64,000 nt of DNA from Algibacter sp. L1A34 (lineage in GTDB: Bacteria > Bacteroidota > Bacteroidia > Flavobacteriales > Flavobacteriaceae), in contig NZ_CP047029.1 of assembly GCF_009796805.1 (NCBI RefSeq), forward strand, positions 3,300,001-3,364,000, read 5' to 3'. Both the position numbers and the translations under genes were made by a program. The notes under the pieces are model-generated. The model searched no databases and was not told the DNA's origin. It worked only from the letters and a program-made list of their open reading frames with translations. Positions 25,756 through 37,660 of this stretch are shown in pieces. Numbering within the stretch: the stretch's first letter is position 1; each line of letters opens with the position of its first letter.

Positions 25756-26985
25756 ATGAAAACATCAATCACATTACTCGTTTTTTTTATTACTTCAATT
25801 TGCTTTGCTCAAAACGGTATTAATTATAAGGCTGTTATAAAAGACGGAAGTGGTAATTTAATAGATAACAGTCAAATAGCAGTGCAGTTTAATATATTAA
25901 AAGGTATTGCTCAAACCAATGTATATTCCGAAATTCACGAACCAACTACAGACGATAACGGCATTATAGTTGTCAATATAGGAGAAGGTAATTTAATTTC
26001 TGGAAGTCCAGATTTCACTAATATAGAGTGGGGAAACGACACTCATTTTCTAAACGTTTTAATTGATAAAAGTGATGGTTTTGTAGATATGGGAACAACA
26101 GAGTTTAAGGCTGTACCTTATGCCAAACATTCTGAAACTACCGGTAATTTAAATTGGACACAAACCGGAAATAATATTGCAAATAATAATTCTGAGAGAG
26201 TTATAGTAAATAGCAGTTCTTCAAACCCATTATCAATTAGAACAACGAACAATATTAATTTTATGTCATTTTCTAATTCCAATGGTTATAAGGGCTACTC
26301 AGGGATTTTTTCAGATGTAAATGATTTGGAATTTGGTACGGGTTTTGGAAATGAAACTGGTAATGCACATTTAGTTACGCAAGCCATTCCTAGATTAACT
26401 ATTGACGCAGAAGGGAAAGTCGGTGTTAATTCTAGCTCTCCTTCAAGTCAATTTGAAGTTGTCTTAAAAGATGGTTCGCCAACACCTGAAAATAGTGAAA
26501 ATACTTTTAGCATTACGAATGCAATTAGCGGTTCCTCATGGCAATACTATGTGTATTCAGAAGGTCCATTAAGCCTGAGTTATAATGGTGATTTTTTAGG
26601 GTATTTTGATCATACAAATGGAACTTATAACACTTTTTCTGATAGAAGCCTTAAAAAAGATATCACATCTTTAGAAAATGGGATATTAGATAAAATTATG
26701 GAACTAAATCCGGTGAGCTACTTAATAAAAAACCAAGTAAATACAAAGCGCAGTATGGGTTTAATATCTCAAGAAGTTCAAAATATATTTCCAAGTATTA
26801 CTAACTATTTAAAAGAGCCTGACGTATTAACCCTGTCTTATTCTGAATTTATTCCTCTATTAATTAAGGCTTTGCAAGAGCAACAACTTATAATTGATAA
26901 GCAGAATTCTCAAATTGATAATGTAGAAAATGACTTAATGAAATTATCAAAACAATTAGAGAATTTGGAAGTTCTAAATAATTGA
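25756..26985 (+). CDS. Tail-fibre-like secreted protein with S74 intramolecular chaperone domain
   Basis: A 409-residue exported protein. The signal peptide ends ICFAQ. Residues 20-125 are the same N-terminal domain as in the 24176 gene (NGINYKAVIKDGSGN ... VPYAKHS). The middle is low-complexity beta fibre. The last about 110 residues are an S74 peptidase/chaperone domain: SDRSLKKDIT, where the Ser and Lys form the self-cleavage dyad, then P-V-S-Y-x-I, MGLISQEVQ and LSYSEFIPLLIKALQEQ, ending in a coiled coil. S74 domains trimerise the fibre and then cut themselves off. There are no phage genes nearby, so this is a cellular surface fibre. Confidence 0.85.
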   Translation: MKTSITLLVFFITSICFAQNGINYKAVIKDGSGNLIDNSQIAVQFNILKGIAQTNVYSEIHEPTTDDNGIIVVNIGEGNLISGSPDFTNIEWGNDTHFLNVLIDKSDGFVDMGTTEFKAVPYAKHSETTGNLNWTQTGNNIANNNSERVIVNSSSSNPLSIRTTNNINFMSFSNSNGYKGYSGIFSDVNDLEFGTGFGNETGNAHLVTQAIPRLTIDAEGKVGVNSSSPSSQFEVVLKDGSPTPENSENTFSITNAISGSSWQYYVYSEGPLSLSYNGDFLGYFDHTNGTYNTFSDRSLKKDITSLENGILDKIMELNPVSYLIKNQVNTKRSMGLISQEVQNIFPSITNYLKEPDVLTLSYSEFIPLLIKALQEQQLIIDKQNSQIDNVENDLMKLSKQLENLEVLNN

Positions 26986-27103
26986 TTCTGATAATCATCT
27001 GAAATACAGAATGATAAATGTACCGTTCTGTTTATTATTTAAGTATGATTAGTGTAGACATATTAAACTGTGATTAAAAAAAACATTGAAAAAAACAAAG
27101 ATT

Positions 27104-27559
27104 ATGAAAACTACAATATTAAGTTTACTTATTACCTATTTAGGATATTCTCAAAGCATAGAAAAATATAGCATCGATTCTGGAGGGGCATCAACAAGTG
27201 CTGATGGCATTCAAATGATTTATACCATTGGAGAAGTTAATGTACAAGAATTAAGTGCTGATAATATTCTTCTTTCCGAAGGCTTTATCAATGGAGATAT
27301 GGATAAAATCACTTTATCTTCAAACAATTTAGAGTTTGGATTAGGGTTTAAAATATACCCAAATCCAACATCTAATTATATTAATGTAGAATCTAAAATT
27401 GATGTAGATCGGTTTGAAATATACGATTTGTCTGGAAAGAAAGTTTTAAGTTCTAATAATTACGAAAAGATAAATGTAGAAGATTTATCAAAAGGACTTT
27501 ATTTACTTAAAGCTTTTTCCGGTATTAAGCATATAACAAAAAAGGTCATTATTGAATAA
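27104..27559 (+). CDS. Small secreted protein with T9SS type A sorting domain
   Basis: A 151-residue exported protein. I chose the ATG at 27104, which opens the signal peptide (MKTTILSLLITYLGYSQS), over an in-frame TTG at 27086. A short mature region with G-G-A-S-T-S-A-D-G-I-Q and T-I-G-E-V is followed by a T9SS type A domain starting KIYPNPTSNYINV and ending TKKVIIE. The domain signals export through the type IX machinery. It closes the surface-protein island and is followed by a strong terminator. Confidence 0.8.
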   Translation: MKTTILSLLITYLGYSQSIEKYSIDSGGASTSADGIQMIYTIGEVNVQELSADNILLSEGFINGDMDKITLSSNNLEFGLGFKIYPNPTSNYINVESKIDVDRFEIYDLSGKKVLSSNNYEKINVEDLSKGLYLLKAFSGIKHITKKVIIE

Positions 27560-27585
27560 TGCTTCATAATAAAATAATCAATACA

Positions 27586-27619
27586 AAATGGGTCGTAAAT
27601 CACTCATTTTGTATTGATT
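27586..27619. terminator. Bidirectional terminator between convergent genes
   Basis: A 15-bp perfect stem, AATCAATACAAAATG with its complement, and a 4-nt loop. It lies between the stop of the T9SS protein (+) and the stop of ribB (-), so it can end transcription from both sides. Confidence 0.8.
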
Positions 27620-27632
27620 AAATTTAATTTTT

Positions 27633-28793
27633 TTAATACTTAACGTAATCCACAATCTCTAGACCGTAACCAATTAAACCAACACGTTTGGTTTGTTCGG
27701 TATTAGAAATTAAGCGTAATTTATGTATGTTTAAGTCGTGTAATATTTGCGCGCCAATACCAAAATCACGGTTATCCATGTTTATTTTTGGAGCTTTAGT
27801 AACACTATTTTCAGCTTGATTATCTTTTAGAAAAGCTAATCGACTTAAAATATTCATTGATTGTACCTCTTGGTTTATAAAGATAATAGCACCTTTTCCT
27901 TCTTTATTAATAACCTTAAACATGTTTTCTAGTTGTGCGTCTACATTGTTTGTAAGCGTTCCTAAAATGTCGTTATTTATAAGCGTAGAGTTTATTCTAG
28001 TTGGCACAGCTTCTTCATCGGTCCAAGAGCCTTTTGTTAAAGCTATATGGATTTGGTTGTTAGTGGTTTGTTTGTAAGCTCTTAGTCTATAACTTCCAAA
28101 GCGAGTTTCAATCTCGAAATCTTCTTTTTTCTCAATTAAAGAGTCGTGTTGCATTCTATAAGCCACTAAATCTTCAATAGAAACAATTTTTATATCGTGT
28201 TTTTGTGCAATTTTGTACAATTCAGGTAAACGTGCCATGGTACCATCTTCATTCATTATTTCAACAATTACACCTGCTGGTTGTAAACCTGCTAAGCGAG
28301 CAAAATCTATTGCAGCTTCCGTGTGGCCAGTTCGTCTTAAAACACCACCTTCTCTTGCTACTAGTGGGAAAATATGTCCAGGTCTTGCTAAATCTTGTGG
28401 CTTTGTAGATGGATCTATTAATGCTTTTACGGTTTTTGAGCGGTCTCCTGCCGATATTCCCGTGGTTACTCCTTGTCCGCGTAAATCTACAGATACTGTA
28501 AAAGCCGTCTCCATTGGGTCTGTATTATTCCTAACCATCATGTTTAGGTCAAGAGCTTTACATTGTGTTTCCGTTAATGGTGCGCAAATTAATCCACGAC
28601 CATGTGTGGCCATAAAGTTTATCACTTCTGGAGTTACCTTTTCGGCAGCAGCCAGAAAATCACCTTCATTTTCTCTGTTTTCATCATCGACTACGATAAT
28701 AACTTTTCCATTTCTAATGTCTTCAATAGCATCGTGAATGGTGTTTAATTTAATATCTGGGTTCGAAGTTTGGTTCATAATTTCTGTAATCAT
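27633..28793 (-). CDS. ribB: 3,4-dihydroxy-2-butanone 4-phosphate synthase with a degenerate GTP cyclohydrolase II domain
   Basis: A 386-residue RibBA-like chain in riboflavin synthesis. The N-terminal half (about 12-215) is an intact RibB: DDENRENEGDF with acidic metal ligands, and RRTGHTEAAIDFA. The C-terminal half (about 222-386) follows the GTP cyclohydrolase II fold (ETRFGSYRLRAY, DFGIGAQILHDL, GLIGYGLEIV) but has lost all three zinc cysteines: the usual C-x-x-C-D-C region reads NNVDAQ, and the HSECLTGD segment reads NSTLINND. The catalytic QEGRGIG loop reads QEVQSMN. It should therefore make only the four-carbon precursor; a separate RibA must exist elsewhere. It is the last gene of the ftsK-lolA-lptF/G-ribB run. 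Confidence 0.92.
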   Translation of the reverse strand: MITEIMNQTSNPDIKLNTIHDAIEDIRNGKVIIVVDDENRENEGDFLAAAEKVTPEVINFMATHGRGLICAPLTETQCKALDLNMMVRNNTDPMETAFTVSVDLRGQGVTTGISAGDRSKTVKALIDPSTKPQDLARPGHIFPLVAREGGVLRRTGHTEAAIDFARLAGLQPAGVIVEIMNEDGTMARLPELYKIAQKHDIKIVSIEDLVAYRMQHDSLIEKKEDFEIETRFGSYRLRAYKQTTNNQIHIALTKGSWTDEEAVPTRINSTLINNDILGTLTNNVDAQLENMFKVINKEGKGAIIFINQEVQSMNILSRLAFLKDNQAENSVTKAPKINMDNRDFGIGAQILHDLNIHKLRLISNTEQTKRVGLIGYGLEIVDYVKY

Positions 28794-28809
28794 GTATTAT
28801 AAAATATTG

Positions 28810-30778
28810 TTATTTCAAAGAATCTAAACAAAATCGCTTTATATCTTCTTTCAATTTAACATTCAATAGTGGATATGTTATCATATAAAACGGTAATCCT
28901 AAAATTAGTAAACCAAGGTTAGGGCGTTTTATTTTTTTGTTGATATAGGTGTAAAAACTATTTAAATTGAAAATAGTTTTTGCGTAGTAAACAACGTAAA
29001 GAGCAAATGATACAACGCTTAATTGTATAGAAGCCGTTGCAAGTGGTAGTAGTTTATTGTTCTTAAATACAAAAAAGAGAATAAGTAATACCGCAGCTGT
29101 TCCGTAAAGGAAAATAGCAAACTTAGAATGATCGGTGTAATCTTTAGAAATCTTTTCCGAAGCATTAAAACGGTTATCTATCGTAATACTATTAGATTCT
29201 TTTAAATCTTGAATACTGTATCCGCGTTCATTTAAAATATTAAGCGCTTCATAACGGCAGTTTTCATCGTGTCCTAATGCTTCATAATTTTTAACTACAT
29301 CAATAAGTTCTTCGTTTTTGTAAGATCCTAAAAATTTATAATCAACACTGTCTTTTTCTTTAATTTTGAAGATTTTTTTAAGCGGAACCATAATACTTCC
29401 AACTTCAAATAAACCTTTATCGTCAGTAGCACGTTTAGTTAGAAAAAAGCCCAAAGGCAGCATAACTAATGTTGAAAACCAACTGGCTAGAACAGGATTA
29501 AAATCACCTGTTTTAGCAGAGTTTGTTGCGAAAATCCCTATAAAGTGATAAGTTAAAAATAATAAAATGGCAACAACCATCGGCAAACCAATACCACCTT
29601 TTCTAATTAATGCACCCAAAGGAGCACCAACAAAGAATAAAATAATACAAGCTATACCTAACGCGAATTTTTCGTGAAACGAGATAATATGGCGGTTAAA
29701 TGATGTTTTTGCTTTTTTAGATGTTATAATTTTTTGACTTACAGTTTGCAGTGTGCTTGATGCGGCTTTTAGGGTGAGTTCTACTAATTTAGATTTTTCT
29801 TTAGTATCAAAAACATCAAGAATAGGGCCAGTGTAAACAGAGTCCGTACGTTTTTTAGTGTTACGGTATACTTTAGTAACGCTCGATCTATTAATTAAAT
29901 TTTTAGCAAGGCCTTCGCTTTGGTTTTTTTGTTGTACAATTAACGAGTCCATTGCAGTGTTTAAATCTACAACATCGAGCATACTGTATTTATCAGTTTG
30001 AGATTGCTCGTCCATATCGACTTTATTAAGGTCCGATAAATCGATGTTTATAATATACTTTTCAAATGTACTTTTTGCAAAAGGTTTTTTCTCTCTGCTT
30101 TTTTTATTTTTGCTAGTGATATCACTATAATAGTTTCCGTCGAATAAAATTAGCTTTAAAACGTTAGAATCTGGCGCACTAGCTAATTCTCCTGTTTTCG
30201 ACTTAATAGTTGTGGCATTTGTACGTCCATCTGCAGCTTTTAAGTGGATGGTAACATCTTCTAAATACTGATCGCGATCACCGTATTTATTGGCAAATTT
30301 AATATTGTAGTTATCATCGACTTTGTTAAATTGACCTTCAGCGAGTAACATGGCCGGTTTCATTTTGGCTATATTTCGTCGGAGATTATAAGAGTTAACT
30401 TCTGCCCAAGGAATAACGTTATTAGCAAAGAAAAAAGTAAGAATACCAAGACCTACAATAAAAACACTTAAACCCGACATAGCACGTTGCAATGAAATAC
30501 CTGTAGATTTCATGGCAGCAAACTCGTAGTTTTCGGCAAAACTACCAAACACCATAATGGATGACAGTAAAATGGTAAGCGGTAATACCAATGGTATAAG
30601 CTTAGGCATAAAATAGATTAAGAACTTAAAAATAACACCTATTTCTAGATCTTTACCTGCAAGTTCTTTAATGTATAACCAAATGGTTTGTAAAACAAAA
30701 AATCAGCATGAGTATAATAAACACGCTGAAAAAAGTTTTTAGGTAAGTTGTTAATATGTAACGGTCTAATATTTTCAA
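28810..30778 (-). CDS. LptF/LptG family permease (frameshifted as sequenced)
   Basis: Inner-membrane permease of the Lpt ABC system that extracts lipopolysaccharide and feeds it to the LptA/C bridge. The uninterrupted frame (28810-30609, 599 codons from M-P-K-L-I-P-L-V-L-P) lacks the usual first helix. Reading on, codons for VLQTIWLYIKELAGKDLEIG lie just upstream in the same frame, and the expected start K-I-L-D-R-Y-I-L-T-T-Y-L-K-T-F-F lies in the neighbouring frame, starting with TTG at 30776-30778. The two are joined if one T of the T6 run (A6 at 30697-30702 on the plus strand) is removed. The true gene is therefore 28810-30778 with a +1 in a homopolymer. Four membrane helices and a periplasmic jellyroll domain are visible. 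It begins 7 bp after lolA. Confidence 0.85.
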
Positions 30779-30785
30779 AGGAAAC

Positions 30786-31429
30786 CTAATCTAATTTATT
30801 GATATAATAGTCTTGATACTTGTTAGCATCAAAGGTAAATAAGGTTTTTGATAAAGTCTCGTTTGTTTTAAAAGAATTAACAGTAAGTGTTGTTTTTGTA
30901 CTGTTTTTCCCCTTTTCCCCATTTGTATTAGATTATAAATATTTTTTGTTTTAGAATCTATACCTAACAAGATGGTTTTAATTTCCGAACTAGAATCAAT
31001 AGGTGTTAATTTTACATATTGAATTTTTCTTCCATTAATGTTTTGCTCGATATCTAAAGCGTAAGTGTAACCATCTTCATAAAAAGATAGCATTTTACTT
31101 GGTGTAATAGCATCGTTTTCATCATCATTTTCCGAAGAAATTGTTACCTCTTCATCTTCTGGACTTATGCTATATAAAGTTTTTCCGTCGAATAGGCGTG
31201 TAATACCAAGAATGTTTAATTTGTAATTATCACCTTGCATAACAACATCACCTTTTGTGACTTGTTTAATACTTTCGGCCGTGTTTTCTAACACATATTT
31301 AAAATCTATTGAAATGTTATCATAACTTTTTACTTTTTGAGAGACTTCATTCAACAGTGCTTTTCCTTTATTTTGAGCAAAGGCGTTAACTGAAAGGGTA
31401 ATTAATAAAAGTGCAATAATTTTCTTCAT
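30786..31429 (-). CDS. lolA: LolA-family outer-membrane lipoprotein carrier (frameshifted near the 3' end)
   Basis: A periplasmic carrier that moves lipoproteins between membranes. The signal peptide MKKIIALLLITLSVNAFAQ starts at 31429; MIM at 31435 is an alternative start. The LolA-like half-barrel reads normally to about residue 174 (YNLIQMGKRGK). There the frame changes: the as-read tail (KQHLLLILLKQTRLYQK...) is basic and unlike the family, whereas the +1 frame gives TKTTLTVNSFKTNETLSKTL, then FTFDANKYQDYYINKLD with a stop at 30786-30788. Adding one A to the A5 run near 30904-30908 restores it. The unshifted stop would be 30791. It lies between ftsK and the permease. Confidence 0.85.
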
Positions 31430-31441
31430 TATCATTTTAAA

Positions 31442-33862
31442 TTATATTTCGTTTTCTAAATGTAGATCCAATGCTACTAAATCTGTTATTAATACTTGTC
31501 TGGCTTTACTACCTTCAAATTGACCAACAATTCCTGCGGCTTCTAATTGATCGATAATTCGTCCCGCGCGGTTATAACCTAATTTCAACTTTCGTTGTAA
31601 TAATGAGGCCGAACCTTGCTGTGCTGTTACAATAACTACAGCAGCATCTTTAAAGAGTTTATCTCTATCCGATATATCTATATCAAGACTTGTGCCACTT
31701 TCTTCGCCAACATACTCAGGAAGTAAATAAGCTTCTGGATATGCTTTTTGTGCACCAATAAAGTCTACAATACGTTCTACTTCTGGCGTATCAACAAAGG
31801 CACACTGTACACGTATTAAATCGTTTCCTTGCGTGTAAAGCATATCTCCACGACCAATAAGTTGATCGGCACCCGAACCATCCAAAATGGTACGTGAATC
31901 GATTTTAGAGGTTACTCTAAAAGCAATACGTGCAGGGAAATTGGCTTTAATAATACCGGTAATTACATTTACTGACGGACGTTGCGTAGCAATAATTAAG
32001 TGAATACCAATGGCACGAGCAAGTTGAGCTAAACGCGCTATAGGAGTTTCTACTTCTTTACCAGCCGTCATAATTAAATCTGCAAACTCATCGACCACCA
32101 AAACAATATATGGTAAAAATTGGTGTCCGTCGTTTGGATTTAATTTACGAGCTTTAAACTTAACGTTGTATTCGGCAATGTTTCTACAAAGTGCATTTTT
32201 AAGCATTTCGTAACGGTTATCCATTTCAATACAAAGTGAATTTAATGTATTGATAACCTTAGTGTTATCTGTTATGATAGCTTCTTCGCTATCTGGAAGT
32301 TTCGCTAAATAATGACGTTCAATTTTATTGAAAAGCGTTAGTTCTACCTTTTTAGGATCGACTAATATAAACTTAACTTCCGCAGGGTGTTTTTTATAAA
32401 GTAAGGACGTTAAAACAGCATTTAAACCAACCGATTTACCTTGTCCTGTAGCACCTGCCATAAGCAAGTGAGGCATTTTAGCTAAATCCACAACAAGTGT
32501 TTCATTACTAATTGTTTTTCCTAAAGCTATAGGAAGTTGCATTTCGGATTTTTGGAATTTCTGCGAAGCAATAGCAGATCTCATGGAAACAATAGTGGAA
32601 TCTTTATTTGGTACCTCAATACCAATAGTTCCTTTTCCAGGAATAGGAGCAATGATACGAATTCCTAAAGCGGCTAATGAAAGTGCAATATCATCTTCTA
32701 AGTTCTTGATTTTAGAAATACGTACGCCTGCTTCTGGTACAATTTCATAAAGAGTAACTGTTGGTCCAATGGTAGCTTTAATACTTGCAATACCAATTTT
32801 ATAATTGCTTAAAGTATCAACAATTTTATTCTTATTACTTTCTAATTCTTCTTGGTTGATGGTAATACCACCAGTATCATACTGTTTTAATAAATCTAAA
32901 GGAGGGAATTGATATTTACCAAGTTCTAGAGTAGGGTCGAACTGCCCAAAATCTTCAACCAATTTATTGGCTAAATTATCGGTTTCCGAAAGTTCTTCAG
33001 GAACTTCTACCACTTTCATTTCTAAATCTTCATCGATAGCTTCTTCTTCAGCAACTTTTACTACTAATGGTGTTTTATCTTCAACCGTAACTTTTTCTAC
33101 TTTAGGTTTTATAGGAACTTCAACCTTTTGGAGAGGTGTCTCTATTGGTTTTTCATCCTCTACAGTAATATTGAAAGCCGCTTTAATATCATCTGCTTCT
33201 TCAGATAAATTATTATCTAAAGGCACGATCATATCTTCTTTCATATCCGATAACTCACTTTTTAAATTGCTTTTTGCAGATTTAAATTGATTCGAAATAC
33301 TTTCAAACGTAAGTTTAAATCGAATAGCCAAATAGGTAATTAAGCCAAAAAGAAGTAAAAGTGAAACGCCTATTTTTCCAATATAATCTTGTAGGTAGCT
33401 GTTAATTTCGAAACCTATAGTACCGCCAAGAATGGCATTTTTATTTCCGAAGAAACCAAAAAGTACAGATAACCAAATGATGATTAAAACGCCCCAAAAC
33501 CAATGTCTTCTCAGTTTTTCTTTATTGATGTTCATTAAAACATACATACCCGATAGGCAAAGTAGACCAGCAAATATGAATGAAGGCAAGCCAAAACCAC
33601 GTTGAATAAAAAAATCGCTTAACCATGCGCCAGATTTACTTAACCAGTTCTCGGTTTCGATCTCGCGATCTGCAAAATGAGATAAAGTGCTTTGATCGGC
33701 TTCTCCTGTAAAAAAGAACGATACAAAGGCAATGGCTAGCACAAAGCCGAAAATTATTAAAAAGCTACCTAATACTAGTTTTTGTTGACTAGATATTTTA
33801 AAACTAGGTAGTTCTGCTTTTTTACGAGGTGCTTTTTTAGGTTTAGTTTTACTTTTCGCCAT
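31442..33862 (-). CDS. ftsK: DNA translocase FtsK
   Basis: An 806-residue septal DNA pump that moves chromosome ends through the division septum and activates dif recombination. Seen in order: a basic N-terminus, four to five membrane helices in residues about 25-185, an acidic linker (190-330) and the motor domain with Walker A GATGQGKSVGLN and Walker B IVLVVDEFADL. The motor continues with the AIGIHLIIATQRPSV motif, and the chain ends in a gamma winged helix (LLQRKLKLGYNRAGRIIDQLE) that reads KOPS sites. Length fits the Bacteroidota form. It stands first in the run with lolA 12 bp behind it. Confidence 0.95.
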   Translation of the reverse strand: MAKSKTKPKKAPRKKAELPSFKISSQQKLVLGSFLIIFGFVLAIAFVSFFFTGEADQSTLSHFADREIETENWLSKSGAWLSDFFIQRGFGLPSFIFAGLLCLSGMYVLMNINKEKLRRHWFWGVLIIIWLSVLFGFFGNKNAILGGTIGFEINSYLQDYIGKIGVSLLLLFGLITYLAIRFKLTFESISNQFKSAKSNLKSELSDMKEDMIVPLDNNLSEEADDIKAAFNITVEDEKPIETPLQKVEVPIKPKVEKVTVEDKTPLVVKVAEEEAIDEDLEMKVVEVPEELSETDNLANKLVEDFGQFDPTLELGKYQFPPLDLLKQYDTGGITINQEELESNKNKIVDTLSNYKIGIASIKATIGPTVTLYEIVPEAGVRISKIKNLEDDIALSLAALGIRIIAPIPGKGTIGIEVPNKDSTIVSMRSAIASQKFQKSEMQLPIALGKTISNETLVVDLAKMPHLLMAGATGQGKSVGLNAVLTSLLYKKHPAEVKFILVDPKKVELTLFNKIERHYLAKLPDSEEAIITDNTKVINTLNSLCIEMDNRYEMLKNALCRNIAEYNVKFKARKLNPNDGHQFLPYIVLVVDEFADLIMTAGKEVETPIARLAQLARAIGIHLIIATQRPSVNVITGIIKANFPARIAFRVTSKIDSRTILDGSGADQLIGRGDMLYTQGNDLIRVQCAFVDTPEVERIVDFIGAQKAYPEAYLLPEYVGEESGTSLDIDISDRDKLFKDAAVVIVTAQQGSASLLQRKLKLGYNRAGRIIDQLEAAGIVGQFEGSKARQVLITDLVALDLHLENEI

Positions 33863-34022
33863 TAATGCGTTTAGATTTCATGATTGAGGTCTTGAATCGA
33901 ATTCAAAAGAGGTCATTATTTTTATAACGACACAAAAATACAAATTACTAACGTTAACGAAACTATATTTTAAAAAATTGCAGAGTAAACCTTTTAATTC
34001 ACTCATTTTTAAAAGATGATGT

Positions 34023-34394
34023 CTAGAAAATTTTAGGAATATAAATGATAAGCCCAATAATAGAGGTGAAAATAGCAGCAATAAATACGGCTCCGGCGGC
34101 AATATCTTTTATTAAACCTATTTTTTCGTGATGTTCTGGGTGAATAAAATCGGCTATAGCTTCAATGGCGGTATTAACGCCTTCGGCACACATCACTAAG
34201 GCAATGGCCAAAAGTTGAATAAGCCACTCGGTAGTAGATATATTATAGTAAAACCCAGCGATAGTCACTATAACGCCGAGTGTAAATTGAATTTTAATGC
34301 TGGCTTCGGTTTTAAGGAGTAATACAGCACCTTTAAAAGCAAAGCCAACACTTTTTAATCTATTTACTAAAAAAGATTCTTTTTTGTTACTCAT
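34023..34394 (-). CDS. dgkA: Diacylglycerol/undecaprenol kinase family protein
   Basis: A 123-residue inner-membrane kinase of the DgkA/PAP2-associated UdpK family, which phosphorylates diacylglycerol or undecaprenol with ATP. Seen: an N-terminal amphipathic helix with FAFKGAVLLLKTEASIKIQ, two membrane helices, the catalytic/metal motif CAEGVNTAIEAIAD, the K-D-I-A-A-G-A-V segment and a third helix. Length is typical. Its start overlaps the end of tpx by 8 bp, so the two are coupled. Confidence 0.92.
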   Translation of the reverse strand: MSNKKESFLVNRLKSVGFAFKGAVLLLKTEASIKIQFTLGVIVTIAGFYYNISTTEWLIQLLAIALVMCAEGVNTAIEAIADFIHPEHHEKIGLIKDIAAGAVFIAAIFTSIIGLIIYIPKIF

Positions 34395-34893
34395 TTAAAA
34401 GAGCTTCTAAAGCAGCTTTATAATTTGGTTCTTCTGTAGTTTCTGCAACTTGCTCTGTGTATAAAACCGTTCCTTTTTCATCTAAAACAACAACGCTTCT
34501 AGAGTGTAAACCATCTAAAGGGCCATCGATAAAATCTAAACCATAAGCTTTCCCAAAGTCTCCCGTTTTAAAATCAGATAAACTAATTACATCATTTAAA
34601 CCTTCTGCACCACAAAAACGCGCATTAGCAAATGGTAAATCGCGAGAAACACATAATACTTTAGTATTGTCTAGTTCACTAGCTTCACGGTTAAATTCGC
34701 GAACAGATGTTGCGCAAGTTCCTGTATCTACACTAGGGAATATATTTAAAACTACTTTGCTACCTGCAAAATCGCTTAATTTTTTTATTGATAAATCGTT
34801 TGCTGTTAAAGCAAAATCAGGTGCTTTTGTTCCTTTTGCAGGAAGATTTCCCGATGTATGTATTGCGCCACCTTTTAATGTTACTGTTGCCAT
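34387..34893 (-). CDS. tpx: Thiol peroxidase Tpx
   Basis: A 168-residue atypical 2-Cys peroxiredoxin that reduces H2O2 and lipid hydroperoxides using thioredoxin. The peroxidatic Cys is C60 in DTGTCATSVREFN and the resolving Cys is C94 in ARFCGAEGL, 34 residues on, which is the diagnostic Tpx spacing. The N-terminal KGGAIHTSGNLP and C-terminal TTEEPNYKAALEALL also match. No signal peptide. It heads a two-gene unit with dgkA; the pairing with other peroxidases in this window (katG, peroxiredoxin) suggests a well-equipped peroxide defence. Confidence 0.95.
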   Translation of the reverse strand: MATVTLKGGAIHTSGNLPAKGTKAPDFALTANDLSIKKLSDFAGSKVVLNIFPSVDTGTCATSVREFNREASELDNTKVLCVSRDLPFANARFCGAEGLNDVISLSDFKTGDFGKAYGLDFIDGPLDGLHSRSVVVLDEKGTVLYTEQVAETTEEPNYKAALEALLNE

Positions 34894-37592
<2,699 letters not shown>

Positions 37593-37614
37593 TAACATTA
37601 AACATAGATTTTAG

Positions 37615-37646
37615 AGGAATGGTTTTTATAGCCATTCCTTTTTTTA
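37615..37646 (+). terminator. Terminator or attenuator after katG
   Basis: An 8-bp stem AGGAATGG / CCATTCCT with a 9-nt loop and seven Ts, 22 bp after the katG stop and 15 bp before the ankyrin gene start. Incomplete termination here would tune the ratio of KatG to its partner. Confidence 0.7.
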
Positions 37647-37660
37647 TAAAAAAAATCCAA

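Noticed and set aside
25756-26985. Prophage remnant because of the S74 tail-fibre domain
   Set aside because: No other phage genes occur; neighbours are cellular lipoproteins and T9SS proteins.
28213-28737. 174-codon plus-strand frame inside ribB
   Set aside because: Antisense shadow of the RibB half, which has full catalytic motifs on the minus strand.
33878-34102. 74-codon minus-strand frame between ftsK and dgkA
   Set aside because: It overlaps the end of dgkA in another frame and has no recognisable features.
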